A program made the position numbers and the translations under genes. The notes under the pieces are model-generated. The model did not search any database and was not told the DNA's origin. It saw only the letters and a program-made list of their open reading frames with translations. From IMG/VR virus record IMGVR_UViG_3300049855_000134, positions 1 to 31,910 of that record: a stretch of 31,910 nt of DNA; one strand, 5' to 3'. Below, piece by piece: positions 1 to 4,253 of the stretch (its first letter is position 1; the number at the start of each line of letters is the position of its first letter). Source of the DNA: a virus.

Positions 1-92
1 CCTGGCAGGTCCGGCAGTGTCTCTACAATCCGGCGCGAAGATCCGGCCAATGGTTCGCCGCAATAGGCGCATCGTGGTAGTTTCGTGGTCAT
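1..92 (-). CDS. Hypothetical protein, N-terminal part (cut by window edge)
   Basis: The frame opens with ATG at 92 and runs off the left edge; the visible 30 residues begin MTTKLPRCAYCGEPLAG. The CAYC pair suggests a zinc-binding knuckle, but the second pair, if any, is outside the window. The start overlaps the stop of the upstream gene as ATGA, the arrangement used through most of this minus-strand operon, and this is the main reason to accept it. Function unknown. Confidence 0.55.
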   Translation of the reverse strand, partial: MTTKLPRCAYCGEPLAGSSRRIVETLPDLP

Positions 93-313
93 TTCTTGCC
101 CTTTGTTTTTCCGGTTCCGCAGTCATGGCATATCGGCAGACCATCATTGAACGCGACGAAACACGGAAGGCCGCATTCTCCGCATTCGATTAGGTCAATA
201 TCTCCGCTACGCATTAACGCTTGTTTCATCTGATGTTGACAGGTTTTATATCCGGCTTCCCATAGACGTTTATTCTCGTTATATAACTTAGCGTGGCTGG
301 TTGTGTTAATCAT
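89..313 (-). CDS. Small zinc-ribbon protein
   Basis: A 74-residue protein with two cysteine pairs, C44-G-E-C47 and C62-H-D-C65, spaced as in a zinc ribbon, and a basic tail (GKTKGKK). I start it at the ATG at 313 rather than the in-frame TTG at 328, because the TTG lies inside the attC-like element and the bases TTAGGTG just after that element can serve as the ribosome-binding site. It is therefore the first gene after attC-like site 1 in the direction of transcription. It ends with an ATGA overlap into the next gene. Small zinc-ribbon proteins are common in phage early regions; no specific function can be assigned. Confidence 0.7.
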   Translation of the reverse strand: MINTTSHAKLYNENKRLWEAGYKTCQHQMKQALMRSGDIDLIECGECGLPCFVAFNDGLPICHDCGTGKTKGKK

Positions 314-319
314 AAATGC

Positions 320-373
320 ACCTAACAAGACGATGCACCGGAGCCTTCGGCCCGGTGATCGGTGGCGTTGGGC
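320..373. other. attC-like recombination site 1 (complete)
   Basis: On the plus strand this reads ACCTAAC (fits RYYYAAC), a 5-base spacer, GATGCACCGG, a short loop, CCGGTGATC, a 6-base spacer, and GTTGGGC (fits GTTRRRY). The arms pair except for one extra G in the left arm, six pairs from the loop end, like the extrahelical base of integron attC sites. Size (54 bp), end boxes, spacers and bulge all fit a short attC. The minus-strand gene 322-702 reads through it and stops within its terminal box. No integrase is seen, so activity is inference; a plain intergenic hairpin is the alternative. Confidence 0.6.
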
Positions 374-702
374 GCCAGCGACAGCAACACATCACGAAAC
401 GCGGGCGGTGTTGCATTCCTGATCCGCGTCTTGTCCTTCCCGCCGATCATGGCCATCATGCCAATGCGACGCGCCTTCTCGTATCCATATCGCTCAAGCG
501 CCACTGGATGGATCTTTTGCTCTGACGGCCCCCATATCAATTCCGGCTGTCCACAATACCGTCCCCACCGCTGACATGGCGGATGGGCTACAACAGGATG
601 CGGCCCGGCGTATTTCCTGGCATCCCGATTGATGTCCCAGGGATCGACGCCGGGCAGGTTGAAATAACACCCGTTGGTTTCTACGAATAACGCGGCAATC
701 AT
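322..702 (-). CDS. Phage protein, probably internally deleted
   Basis: A 126-residue protein starting MIAALFVETNGCYFNLPGVD and containing VVAHPPCQRWGRYC, ELIWGPSEQ and IRNATPPAFRDVLLSLA. From memory, these blocks belong to a widespread phage protein of unknown function that is usually about 200-250 residues; the segment normally between CQRWG and the ELIWGPSEQ block seems to be missing in frame here. The last 18 residues (from PNATDHRAEG) are encoded by attC-like site 1, so they are not part of the ancestral protein. The start ATG at 702 lies just after attC-like site 2 with only a weak ribosome-binding site (GGTGGCGA). It may be a non-functional remnant. Confidence 0.7.
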   Translation of the reverse strand: MIAALFVETNGCYFNLPGVDPWDINRDARKYAGPHPVVAHPPCQRWGRYCGQPELIWGPSEQKIHPVALERYGYEKARRIGMMAMIGGKDKTRIRNATPPAFRDVLLSLAPNATDHRAEGSGASSC

Positions 703-719
703 TCGCCACCATCCGCAGC

Positions 720-777
720 ATCCAACAAGTCGCTAGACCGGAGCGGCTTCGCCGCCCGGTCAGCTTGGACGTTAGAT
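720..777. other. attC-like recombination site 2 (complete)
   Basis: The plus strand reads ATCCAAC, then AAGTCGCTAGACCGG, a GC-rich loop hairpin (GCGGCTTCGCCGC), CCGGTCAGC, a 6-base spacer TTGGAC, and GTTAGAT. Both end boxes fit the integron consensus exactly. The arms are complementary (GACCGG/CCGGTC, GCT/AGC) with one extra A in the left arm at the same place as the extra G of site 1. The arm sequence differs from the other sites, so the similarity is in structure and end boxes rather than simple copying. The 51-residue gene to its right on the minus strand stops in the ATCTAAC box. Confidence 0.6.
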
Positions 778-927
778 TTTCTTCGCATAAATAACCTTAG
801 CTTCTTGTTGTGTAATGTCTCCAACTTCAATGGCGCACCGAAGGCATAAAATCAATACATCCTTCCATGTATTATATTCAATCATTGGCTTAATGGTCGG
901 GGTGTGATTAAAGTATAATGACTTCAT
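772..927 (-). CDS. Hypothetical 51-residue cassette protein
   Basis: ATG at 927 is preceded by AAGGA seven bases upstream, a good ribosome-binding site. The 51-residue product starts MKSLYFNHTPTIKPMIEYNT and ends AKVIYAKKI; the centre (WKDVLILCLRCAIEVGDIT) is a likely amphipathic helix followed by a charged C-terminus. Its TAA stop is formed by the ATCTAAC box of attC-like site 2, the usual layout for an integron cassette gene. AT content is higher than in the flanking genes, which suggests a separate origin. No family recognised. Confidence 0.65.
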   Translation of the reverse strand: MKSLYFNHTPTIKPMIEYNTWKDVLILCLRCAIEVGDITQQEAKVIYAKKI

Positions 928-961
928 ATTTAATTCCTTGGTATGTGTTGTTTATGAAAAA

Positions 962-1036
962 ATCTAACAAGGTGATGCACCGGAGCCGGACGGCCCCTAG
1001 TGCGGTGGTTGTGGCTCACCGCCGGCCCGGTGATCG
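962..1036. other. attC-like site 3 (one end degenerate)
   Basis: ATCTAAC at 962-968 fits the box consensus, followed by AAGGT, GATGCACCGG, a longer GC-rich loop and CCGGTGATC at 1027-1035. Arms are identical to sites 1 and 4. The expected GTTRRRY box six bases after the right arm is not recognisable (the region reads GATAAAAATGG), so this site has lost or never had one end. The minus-strand ORF 1016-1240 enters it and stops in the loop. Confidence 0.5.
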
Positions 1037-1240
1037 ATAAAAATGGTCATGGCCTTGGCCTTTCATAAACTTCACCCGACGCGGCTTCTTTGGAATAACT
1101 TGTGGGAAATCAAGGCTATAGGTTACCAATGGTTGCGATAGCTTTGTTCCAGTAGAGGTATTCGATAGTTGTATTTCATCAAATCCAACAAGTAGATGCA
1201 CCGGAGCCGGGCCGTCCTGGTTTTGCTTGGCGTCACTCAT
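1016..1240 (-). CDS. Hypothetical protein bounded by attC-like sequence at both ends
   Basis: A 74-residue frame starting MSDAKQNQDGPAPVHLLVGF. Its ATG lies in the loop of attC-like site 4 and overlaps the TGA of the preceding gene (ATGA). Residues about 8-20 are encoded by the right half of site 4, and the C-terminus (FYRSPGRR) by site 3; only the core (DEIQLSNTSTG to MKGQGHDH) comes from the DNA between them. A start upstream of 1240 would have to run antisense through the neighbouring gene and is unlikely. This may be a real cassette protein whose ends were created by recombination, or a fortuitous open frame. No family recognised. Confidence 0.5.
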   Translation of the reverse strand: MSDAKQNQDGPAPVHLLVGFDEIQLSNTSTGTKLSQPLVTYSLDFPQVIPKKPRRVKFMKGQGHDHFYRSPGRR

Positions 1241-1266
1241 TTGCCGGCCTCGGTGATCTGATGGGT
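1183..1266. other. attC-like site 4 (one end degenerate, long loop)
   Basis: ATCCAAC at 1183-1189, AAGTA, GATGCACCGG at 1195-1204, then a loop of about 44 bases, CTCGGTGATC ending at 1258, and GATGGGT, which is one base off the GTTRRRY consensus and badly spaced. The loop contains the stop of the Acb2/Tad1-like gene and the start of the next gene. GCCGGGCC and GGCCGGC extend the stem. The arms match sites 1 and 3. Confidence 0.5.
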
Positions 1267-1572
1267 GCCTTCCACCTTGGCGACTTCGCGGCGATTGGTC
1301 CGCGCATTCAGCCAATGCAACGCCTCCTCCAGCTTGGTCACGGCCAATGCATTTTCACGGCACCTAAATTGTCCGGCCTGATAGTGTTCAATGCGCTGCA
1401 AGGCGGCATAAATGACCGTCTCGACAAATGCGCCATTGGGCGGGGTGCGTTCGCCGTCGCGGCCTAAAGGGCCATTCTGCCAGTCAATTGAAAGCCCGAC
1501 GCCGCGAACGGTTCCTCCAGCAGGCCTACCATTGGCGTCAAGATTGTTGATGGATTCAGGAATGCTCAGCAT
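1237..1572 (-). CDS. Acb2/Tad1-like anti-defence protein (cyclic-nucleotide sponge family)
   Basis: A 111-residue protein. The pattern GRPAGGTVRGVGLSIDWQNG, PNGAFVETVI, FRCRENALAVTKLEEALHWL and RTNRREVAKVEGTH matches, as I recall it, the Acb2/Tad1 family: an N-terminal beta part followed by a two-helix hairpin ending in R-T-x-x-R and G-T-H. Known members bind signalling nucleotides (gcADPR of Thoeris, cyclic di- or trinucleotides of CBASS) and so block these defences; whether this one binds one or both cannot be told here. The ATG at 1572 has AAAGGAAACACC upstream, a form of the local conserved ribosome-binding site. No stop separates it from an upstream frame starting at 1791. The last residues (QITEAGK) are encoded by attC-like site 4. 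Confidence 0.65.
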   Translation of the reverse strand: MLSIPESINNLDANGRPAGGTVRGVGLSIDWQNGPLGRDGERTPPNGAFVETVIYAALQRIEHYQAGQFRCRENALAVTKLEEALHWLNARTNRREVAKVEGTHQITEAGK

Positions 1573-1791
1573 GGTGTTTCCTTTCGAGAAACGTGGCGGC
1601 CCGGTGATCTGGGCGTTGGGCAGACTGTACTTGGCCTGTATGTCAGTAAGTATTTTTCTTTGATTTTTTATTAACTTCTGCATACGGTCAATATGAAAAA
1701 TCAAAGATCTAACGATATGTAATTGTTCATTGCTTCTTAATTTCATTTTTCCGGCATAGGTAATAGATTGTTCGACGGATAGGGCTTCCAT
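1237..1791 (-). CDS. In-frame fusion: small unknown protein joined to the Acb2/Tad1-like gene
   Basis: Without a stop at the junction, translation from the ATG at 1791 (which overlaps the preceding TGA as TGATG) would give a 184-residue fusion. The first 73 residues (MEALSVEQSITYAGKMKLRS and on) are an unrelated, Lys/Arg- and Ile-rich helical protein. Residues PNAQITGPP at its end are encoded by half an attC-like site (1601-1621), as gene 322-702 ends in PNATDH at the equivalent place. I infer that the upstream gene once ended at a full attC-like site, whose other half was lost when the Acb2/Tad1-like gene with its own ribosome-binding site was joined. Both a fusion and a separate internal start are possible. 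Confidence 0.5.
   Translation of the reverse strand: MEALSVEQSITYAGKMKLRSNEQLHIVRSLIFHIDRMQKLIKNQRKILTDIQAKYSLPNAQITGPPRFSKGNTMLSIPESINNLDANGRPAGGTVRGVGLSIDWQNGPLGRDGERTPPNGAFVETVIYAALQRIEHYQAGQFRCRENALAVTKLEEALHWLNARTNRREVAKVEGTHQITEAGK
1601..1621. other. attC-like half site 5
   Basis: CCGGTGATC, TGGGC and GTTGGGC are the right arm, spacer and GTTRRRY box of the attC-like element, nearly the same as 352-373. The matching left half is absent; in its place are the ribosome-binding site and ATG of the Acb2/Tad1-like gene. It reads like a scar of an imprecise exchange. Confidence 0.5.
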
Positions 1792-2051
1792 CACGACCAC
1801 GCCCCTAAGCGCCGCAGTCTGCCCACCGTCTGCTTAACAGCGGCGGCCACCTTCGCCTGCGAGACTCCCTCAGCATACATGCGCCGTGCCTGTGCCAGGT
1901 CGGCCTCTGGCACCGTGCCCCACCTCGCCGCCATCCCGAGCTTGCCGCGCCGCGCAAGCTCACCGGGCCGCGCATTGTCTGCGGCCTCGGTAGCGATCTT
2001 GCGCATGTGCGCGCGGTATTCCTTAGAAGCGAAAATGTTTTCGATGCTCAT
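1791..2051 (-). CDS. Small HTH-like protein
   Basis: An 86-residue protein starting MSIENIFASKEYRAHMRKI. The middle (ARRGKLGMAARWG) is basic, and residues about 60-84 (EGVSQAKVAAAVKQTVGRLR) look like a helix-turn-helix, so DNA binding is possible. The start overlaps the stop of the upstream gene (ATGA) and the end overlaps the next start (TGATG), placing it in one translationally coupled chain. The leader is A-rich (AAAGAAAAAAAC) with only a weak ribosome-binding site. Family not recognised. Confidence 0.7.
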   Translation of the reverse strand: MSIENIFASKEYRAHMRKIATEAADNARPGELARRGKLGMAARWGTVPEADLAQARRMYAEGVSQAKVAAAVKQTVGRLRRLGAWS

Positions 2052-2284
2052 GTTTTTTTCTTTGTTGATGGCGCTATATAGCGCCAGATCTTTGATCTTA
2101 CCAGAGATTCACAGTCTTTGCGAGTAAGGTTTTTGCTTTTTTTGTACCCGGTGCCTTTGATGCACAGGAATACTGTTTCGCCGTCGCCATACGCCAGGTG
2201 ATCGGTTTCGTCAAGAAATCCGTTGATATTACGAACGTATTTTATGGTTCCGTGCAGGTGTTTTTTTAACTCAGACCGTTTCAT
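2048..2284 (-). CDS. Hypothetical basic protein
   Basis: A 78-residue protein starting MKRSELKKHLHGTIKYVRNI and ending in a lysine run (TKKKT). I choose the ATG at 2284 because it is preceded by AAAGAACCCC, a variant of the leader found before several genes here. An in-frame ATG at 2428 would add 48 residues of low-complexity character and competes with another frame, so it is less likely. Basic, mixed alpha/beta, no recognised motif. The stop overlaps the next start (ATGA). Confidence 0.6.
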   Translation of the reverse strand: MKRSELKKHLHGTIKYVRNINGFLDETDHLAYGDGETVFLCIKGTGYKKSKNLTRKDCESLVRSKIWRYIAPSTKKKT

Positions 2285-2339
2285 GGGGTTCTTTACCTGC
2301 CAGCGATGGTGTTCCCTTGTAGCGGCATGTTGGCATAGG

Positions 2340-2483
2340 TCAATAGTCTTTGTCTGGGGTTTCCTTGGCTTCTTTGGATTGCCTGCAATACTCAATACTG
2401 GCAAACCACACTGCTCGGTATGCATCATCGGCCTTTATTTTTGCGGACTGTAGTTCATTCCCATATCTTGGAGTAGATTCCAA
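2340..2483 (-). CDS. Possible small protein with TTG start, or gene remnant
   Basis: This 47-residue frame (LESTPRYGNELQSAK, then ADDAYRAVWFASIEYC) ends TAT TGA at 2340. Composition and helix-like periodicity look more protein-like than the overlapping frame from 2428. It has no ATG and no clear ribosome-binding site before the TTG, and it contains AAGGAAACCCCA, the conserved leader of neighbouring genes but without a following start codon. It may be a decayed gene. Confidence 0.3.
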   Translation of the reverse strand: MESTPRYGNELQSAKIKADDAYRAVWFASIEYCRQSKEAKETPDKDY

Positions 2484-2492
2484 TATACGGGA

Positions 2493-2498
2493 ATTATA
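2493..2498 (-). promoter_or_regulatory. Candidate -10 box for the left part of the minus operon
   Basis: On the minus strand a perfect TATAAT occurs in an AT-rich stretch, after the structured element at 2619-2698 and before the chain of genes from 2483 to 1. The hexamer 17 bases upstream (CAAGAT) is a poor -35, so this is only a candidate. Confidence 0.25.
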
Positions 2499-2618
2499 CG
2501 GCTATCTTGGATGGTATCTTGGAATAATTTGAAAGAGCGTTTCCCACCAGGTAAGCCCAGCGCAGCATTGGCGCTTGGGAGCCCGTTGCGGATTTACCTT
2601 GTCTATATCCGCACACTG

Positions 2619-2698
2619 ACCGCGCTAGGGTTCCCCGCTAGGCTTCCCGGCATTAAGCCGGGAATGCCGACGCAAGGGGAATCCCGACGCAAGCGGGT
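2619..2698. repeat. Structured element, copy A (nested hairpins)
   Basis: Nested complementary segments: ACCgCGCT (2619-2626) with AGCGGGT (2692-2698); GGTTCCCC (2629-2636) with GGGGAATCC (2676-2684); GGCTTCCCGGC (2641-2651) with GCCGGGAATGCC (2657-2668) around the loop ATTAA. The joining segments GCTAGGCTT and AATGCCGACGCAA recur exactly in a second copy at 7402-7488, while the stems differ in sequence but still pair. It lies just downstream of the minus-strand gene 2701-2892, in a gap otherwise empty from about 2500 to 2700. It could be a structured RNA, a terminator or processing element, a palindromic repeat of REP type, or a DNA recognition site. Confidence 0.6.
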
Positions 2699-2700
2699 GA

Positions 2701-2892
2701 CTACTGGAAAGACATAGAATCCTGGTGATTCCAGTGTTCATCAGCTTCGTCCCTGAATCCACGCATCCATGCCTGAACAAGGATCGATGGCTTTATGAAA
2801 TCATCCTCCGATGGCCAGGACGATTCAAAATTGTATTTGTAGGCACTTCGTCCTTCGCGGTACGCCTCACTATATGTTGCTGGTTTTTTCAT
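2701..2892 (-). CDS. Small protein with weak RMF/CrpP-like pattern
   Basis: A 63-residue protein starting MKKPATYSEAYREGRSAYKY. I start at 2892 because AAGGAAACCCG precedes it, the leader used at several genes here; the in-frame ATG at 2922 has no such site and lies in a hairpin. The pattern A-Y-x-E-G-R near the N-terminus and WMRGFRDEADEH near the C-terminus resembles ribosome modulation factor and phage CrpP-like small proteins (tandem short motifs with G and W), but the match is only suggestive. It is followed by structured element A. Confidence 0.6.
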   Translation of the reverse strand: MKKPATYSEAYREGRSAYKYNFESSWPSEDDFIKPSILVQAWMRGFRDEADEHWNHQDSMSFQ

Positions 2893-2923
2893 CGGGTTTC
2901 CTTGGTTGAGTGTGGCATTCATG

Positions 2924-2948
2924 CTTCCCCAGGGTTCACCTGGGGAAG
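2924..2948. terminator. Perfect hairpin between RadC-like gene and next gene
   Basis: CTTCCCCAGG and CCTGGGGAAG form a perfect 10-bp stem around the 5-base loop GTTCA. It sits in the 76-base gap between 2969 and 2892 on the minus strand. There is no U-run after it, so it is more likely an attenuating or mRNA-processing hairpin than a full terminator. Confidence 0.45.
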
Positions 2949-2968
2949 GTGAGGGTCAGACGGATGGG

Positions 2969-3487
2969 TTAACTGAATGCCTGCGGCTCATTGCGTCTGA
3001 TGGACGTAAAATTGCCAGCCGATCCAATCACAATATGATCGTTTAATCTCATATCTACCATGGCGCACGCTTGTGACACTCGCCGAGTCACGGCGATATC
3101 TGCCGCAGACGGCGATGGGTCGCCAGTCGGATGATTGTGTGTGAGCACTATTGACGCAGCGCCTGCCGTAAGTCCCAAGCGCAGTATTTTACGCAATGGA
3201 GCATCGCATCCGCAATCATCGCCTTCACTCACGGTTATGGGGTCGCCAATTAACCGACAGCGAACATCCAGTGGCAATAGTACCATGCGCTCAAATATCA
3301 ATGGCGAGAGAAGTGGAGCGAGAAGGCTGGCGATTGCTTCCGGCCCATTGAGTCCACTACGGGGAGCTCGTGAATGCATCGCGTGCCTATACGCGATGCG
3401 CAATTGTTCCACGTGCATACGGGCCGACTTACCCATGCTTGCCGGCAGCGCAAGCGTGTGATCAACAATAAATGGAGATAGGTCCAT
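2969..3487 (-). CDS. RadC-like JAB-domain protein
   Basis: A 172-residue protein with the RadC/JAB metal-binding signature HNHPTGDPSPSAAD (H117, H119, D130), preceded by the conserved core strand of the fold (ERMVLLPLDVRCRLI, residues 66-80) and followed by LNDHIVIG. The JAB fold usually binds zinc; RadC's true role is unsettled despite its name, and the family is frequent on phages, plasmids and islands. The N-terminal helix-hairpin-helix of longer chromosomal RadC proteins (about 220 residues) appears absent or reduced. The start at 3487 is fixed by AAGGAAACCCC. It lies in the minus-strand accessory operon. Confidence 0.85.
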   Translation of the reverse strand: MDLSPFIVDHTLALPASMGKSARMHVEQLRIAYRHAMHSRAPRSGLNGPEAIASLLAPLLSPLIFERMVLLPLDVRCRLIGDPITVSEGDDCGCDAPLRKILRLGLTAGAASIVLTHNHPTGDPSPSAADIAVTRRVSQACAMVDMRLNDHIVIGSAGNFTSIRRNEPQAFS

Positions 3488-3503
3488 GGGGTTTCCTTAG
3501 GGT

Positions 3504-3563
3504 TCACTTGCGCCATGTTATTCTGGCGACGGTTTCTAGGGTATCAGCAGCGGCTGTACGCTT
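3504..3563 (-). pseudogene. C-terminal remnant duplicated from a neighbouring gene
   Basis: In the frame beginning right after TGA TAA, this encodes K-RTAAADTLETVARITWR-K and a stop. It repeats, with only third-position changes, the C-terminal part of the gene 3748-3984. There is no start codon and the rest of the gene is missing, so it is a gene tail left between the stop of 3567-3773 and the leader of the RadC-like gene. Confidence 0.6.
3510..3560. repeat. 51-bp direct repeat, copy 1
   Basis: It matches 3799-3849 with 46 of 51 bases, including a 33-base identical run at the left end. All five differences fall at third codon positions of the minus-strand frame encoding RTAAADTLETVARITWR. 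Confidence 0.85.
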
Positions 3564-3566
3564 TTA

Positions 3567-3773
3567 TCACTGGTCTATCTCCCATTGCTCGCGGGGAGCC
3601 ATTTCCGCACCACCGCTCAGGTATTCCTTGCCGCAGCGGTTACACTGAAAGTCCGAAAAGCCGTTTCCTTCCACCTTGCACCCGCAGGTACATTCGTAGA
3701 GGGCTTCGACTTGGTGGAAGCCACGGGGTGAGTTGTCCTCGACCATTTCATACTGGCGGATGCACTTGAGCAT
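3567..3773 (-). CDS. Small zinc-ribbon protein
   Basis: A 68-residue protein starting MLKCIRQYEMVEDNSPRGFH. C-T-C-G-C near residue 30 and C-N-R-C-G-K near residue 45 form two cysteine clusters typical of a zinc ribbon. The start at 3773 has GGAG six bases upstream and overlaps the end of the preceding gene by 26 bases. It sits between the two copies of the 51-bp coding repeat, so it may have been brought in by recombination at that repeat. Function unknown. Confidence 0.65.
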   Translation of the reverse strand: MLKCIRQYEMVEDNSPRGFHQVEALYECTCGCKVEGNGFSDFQCNRCGKEYLSGGAEMAPREQWEIDQ

Positions 3774-3984
3774 GGGAGTCTCCGGGGTTGGTTGGTGTGC
3801 GCCATGTTATTCTGGCGACGGTTTCTAGGGTGTCGGCTGCGGCCGTGCGTCGAATAAAGGCCGCTAGGGCCTCGCTTTCCTCCCGGTCGGCACGGTCGCG
3901 ACACTCGCGCAATTCGTGGCCGTTGACCAGCATAGGAGCCTCGATCAACTGGCATGTGCGTAGATGGATGGGGAGGGGGCTCAT
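3748..3984 (-). CDS. Hypothetical helical protein carrying the repeat-encoded tail
   Basis: A 78-residue protein starting MSPLPIHLRTCQLIEAPMLV. The centre (RDRADREESEALAAFI) is highly charged and helical, followed by RTAAADTLETVARITWR, the segment duplicated at 3504-3563. The ATG at 3984 overlaps the TGA of the upstream gene (TGATG); a GTG one codon earlier is less likely. The synonymous pattern of the duplicate suggests that the tail is, or was, under selection as protein. Family not recognised. Confidence 0.65.
   Translation of the reverse strand: MSPLPIHLRTCQLIEAPMLVNGHELRECRDRADREESEALAAFIRRTAAADTLETVARITWRTPTNPGDSHAQVHPPV
3799..3849. repeat. 51-bp direct repeat, copy 2
   Basis: This is the partner of 3510-3560, here within the intact gene 3748-3984. 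The distance between copies is 289 bases, and the unit between them contains the whole gene 3567-3773. Confidence 0.85.
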
Positions 3985-4178
3985 CACTGTGCCGCACGAT
4001 CTAAAAGATGATCAACATACGATTCCGCCTCCGCTTTTTTTGCACCAGCGTCCATCCAGCCGGCTGTAGCGTGCCACGCGGCCCAGCGGTAGCCGGAGTG
4101 TCGTCCAAGGGTCACCCCTCTGTATGAGTACCTAAATAGCTGGAGATTTCGATCTGACTGGCGCGGCATACACTTCAT
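3984..4178 (-). CDS. Hypothetical small protein
   Basis: A 64-residue protein starting MKCMPRQSDRNLQLFRYSYR, with RHSGYRWAAWHATAGWMDAG in the middle and a helical end (AEAESYVDHLLDRAAQ). It is rich in aromatic residues. The start at 4178 is supported by AAGGAACCCC immediately upstream. It overlaps the next gene by TGATG. Family not recognised. Confidence 0.65.
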   Translation of the reverse strand: MKCMPRQSDRNLQLFRYSYRGVTLGRHSGYRWAAWHATAGWMDAGAKKAEAESYVDHLLDRAAQ

Positions 4179-4219
4179 GGGGTTCCTTCGTTATGCCTAT
4201 TGCTAGGCGGTTAATGGTG

Positions 4220-4245
4220 CAGGGTGGACGCGTGAGCGCACCCTG
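4220..4245. terminator. Hairpin in the gap between first and second genes of the minus operon
   Basis: CAGGGTG and CACCCTG form a 7-bp stem with a 12-base loop, between the stop at 4254 and the start at 4178. A smaller hairpin, GCCTA/TAGGC, lies just beyond. There is no U-run, so this is probably not a strong terminator. Confidence 0.3.
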
Positions 4246-4253
4246 ACTGACGA

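Noticed and set aside
320-1266. The attC-like elements as ordinary rho-independent terminators
   Set aside because: None is followed by a U-run on the minus strand, and two of them keep both RYYYAAC and GTTRRRY boxes, which terminators do not need; still the main alternative if no recombination evidence appears.
2048-2428. Longer start at 2428 for the basic protein
   Set aside because: The extra 48 residues are not preceded by a ribosome-binding site and overlap a more protein-like frame; the ATG at 2284 has the local conserved leader.
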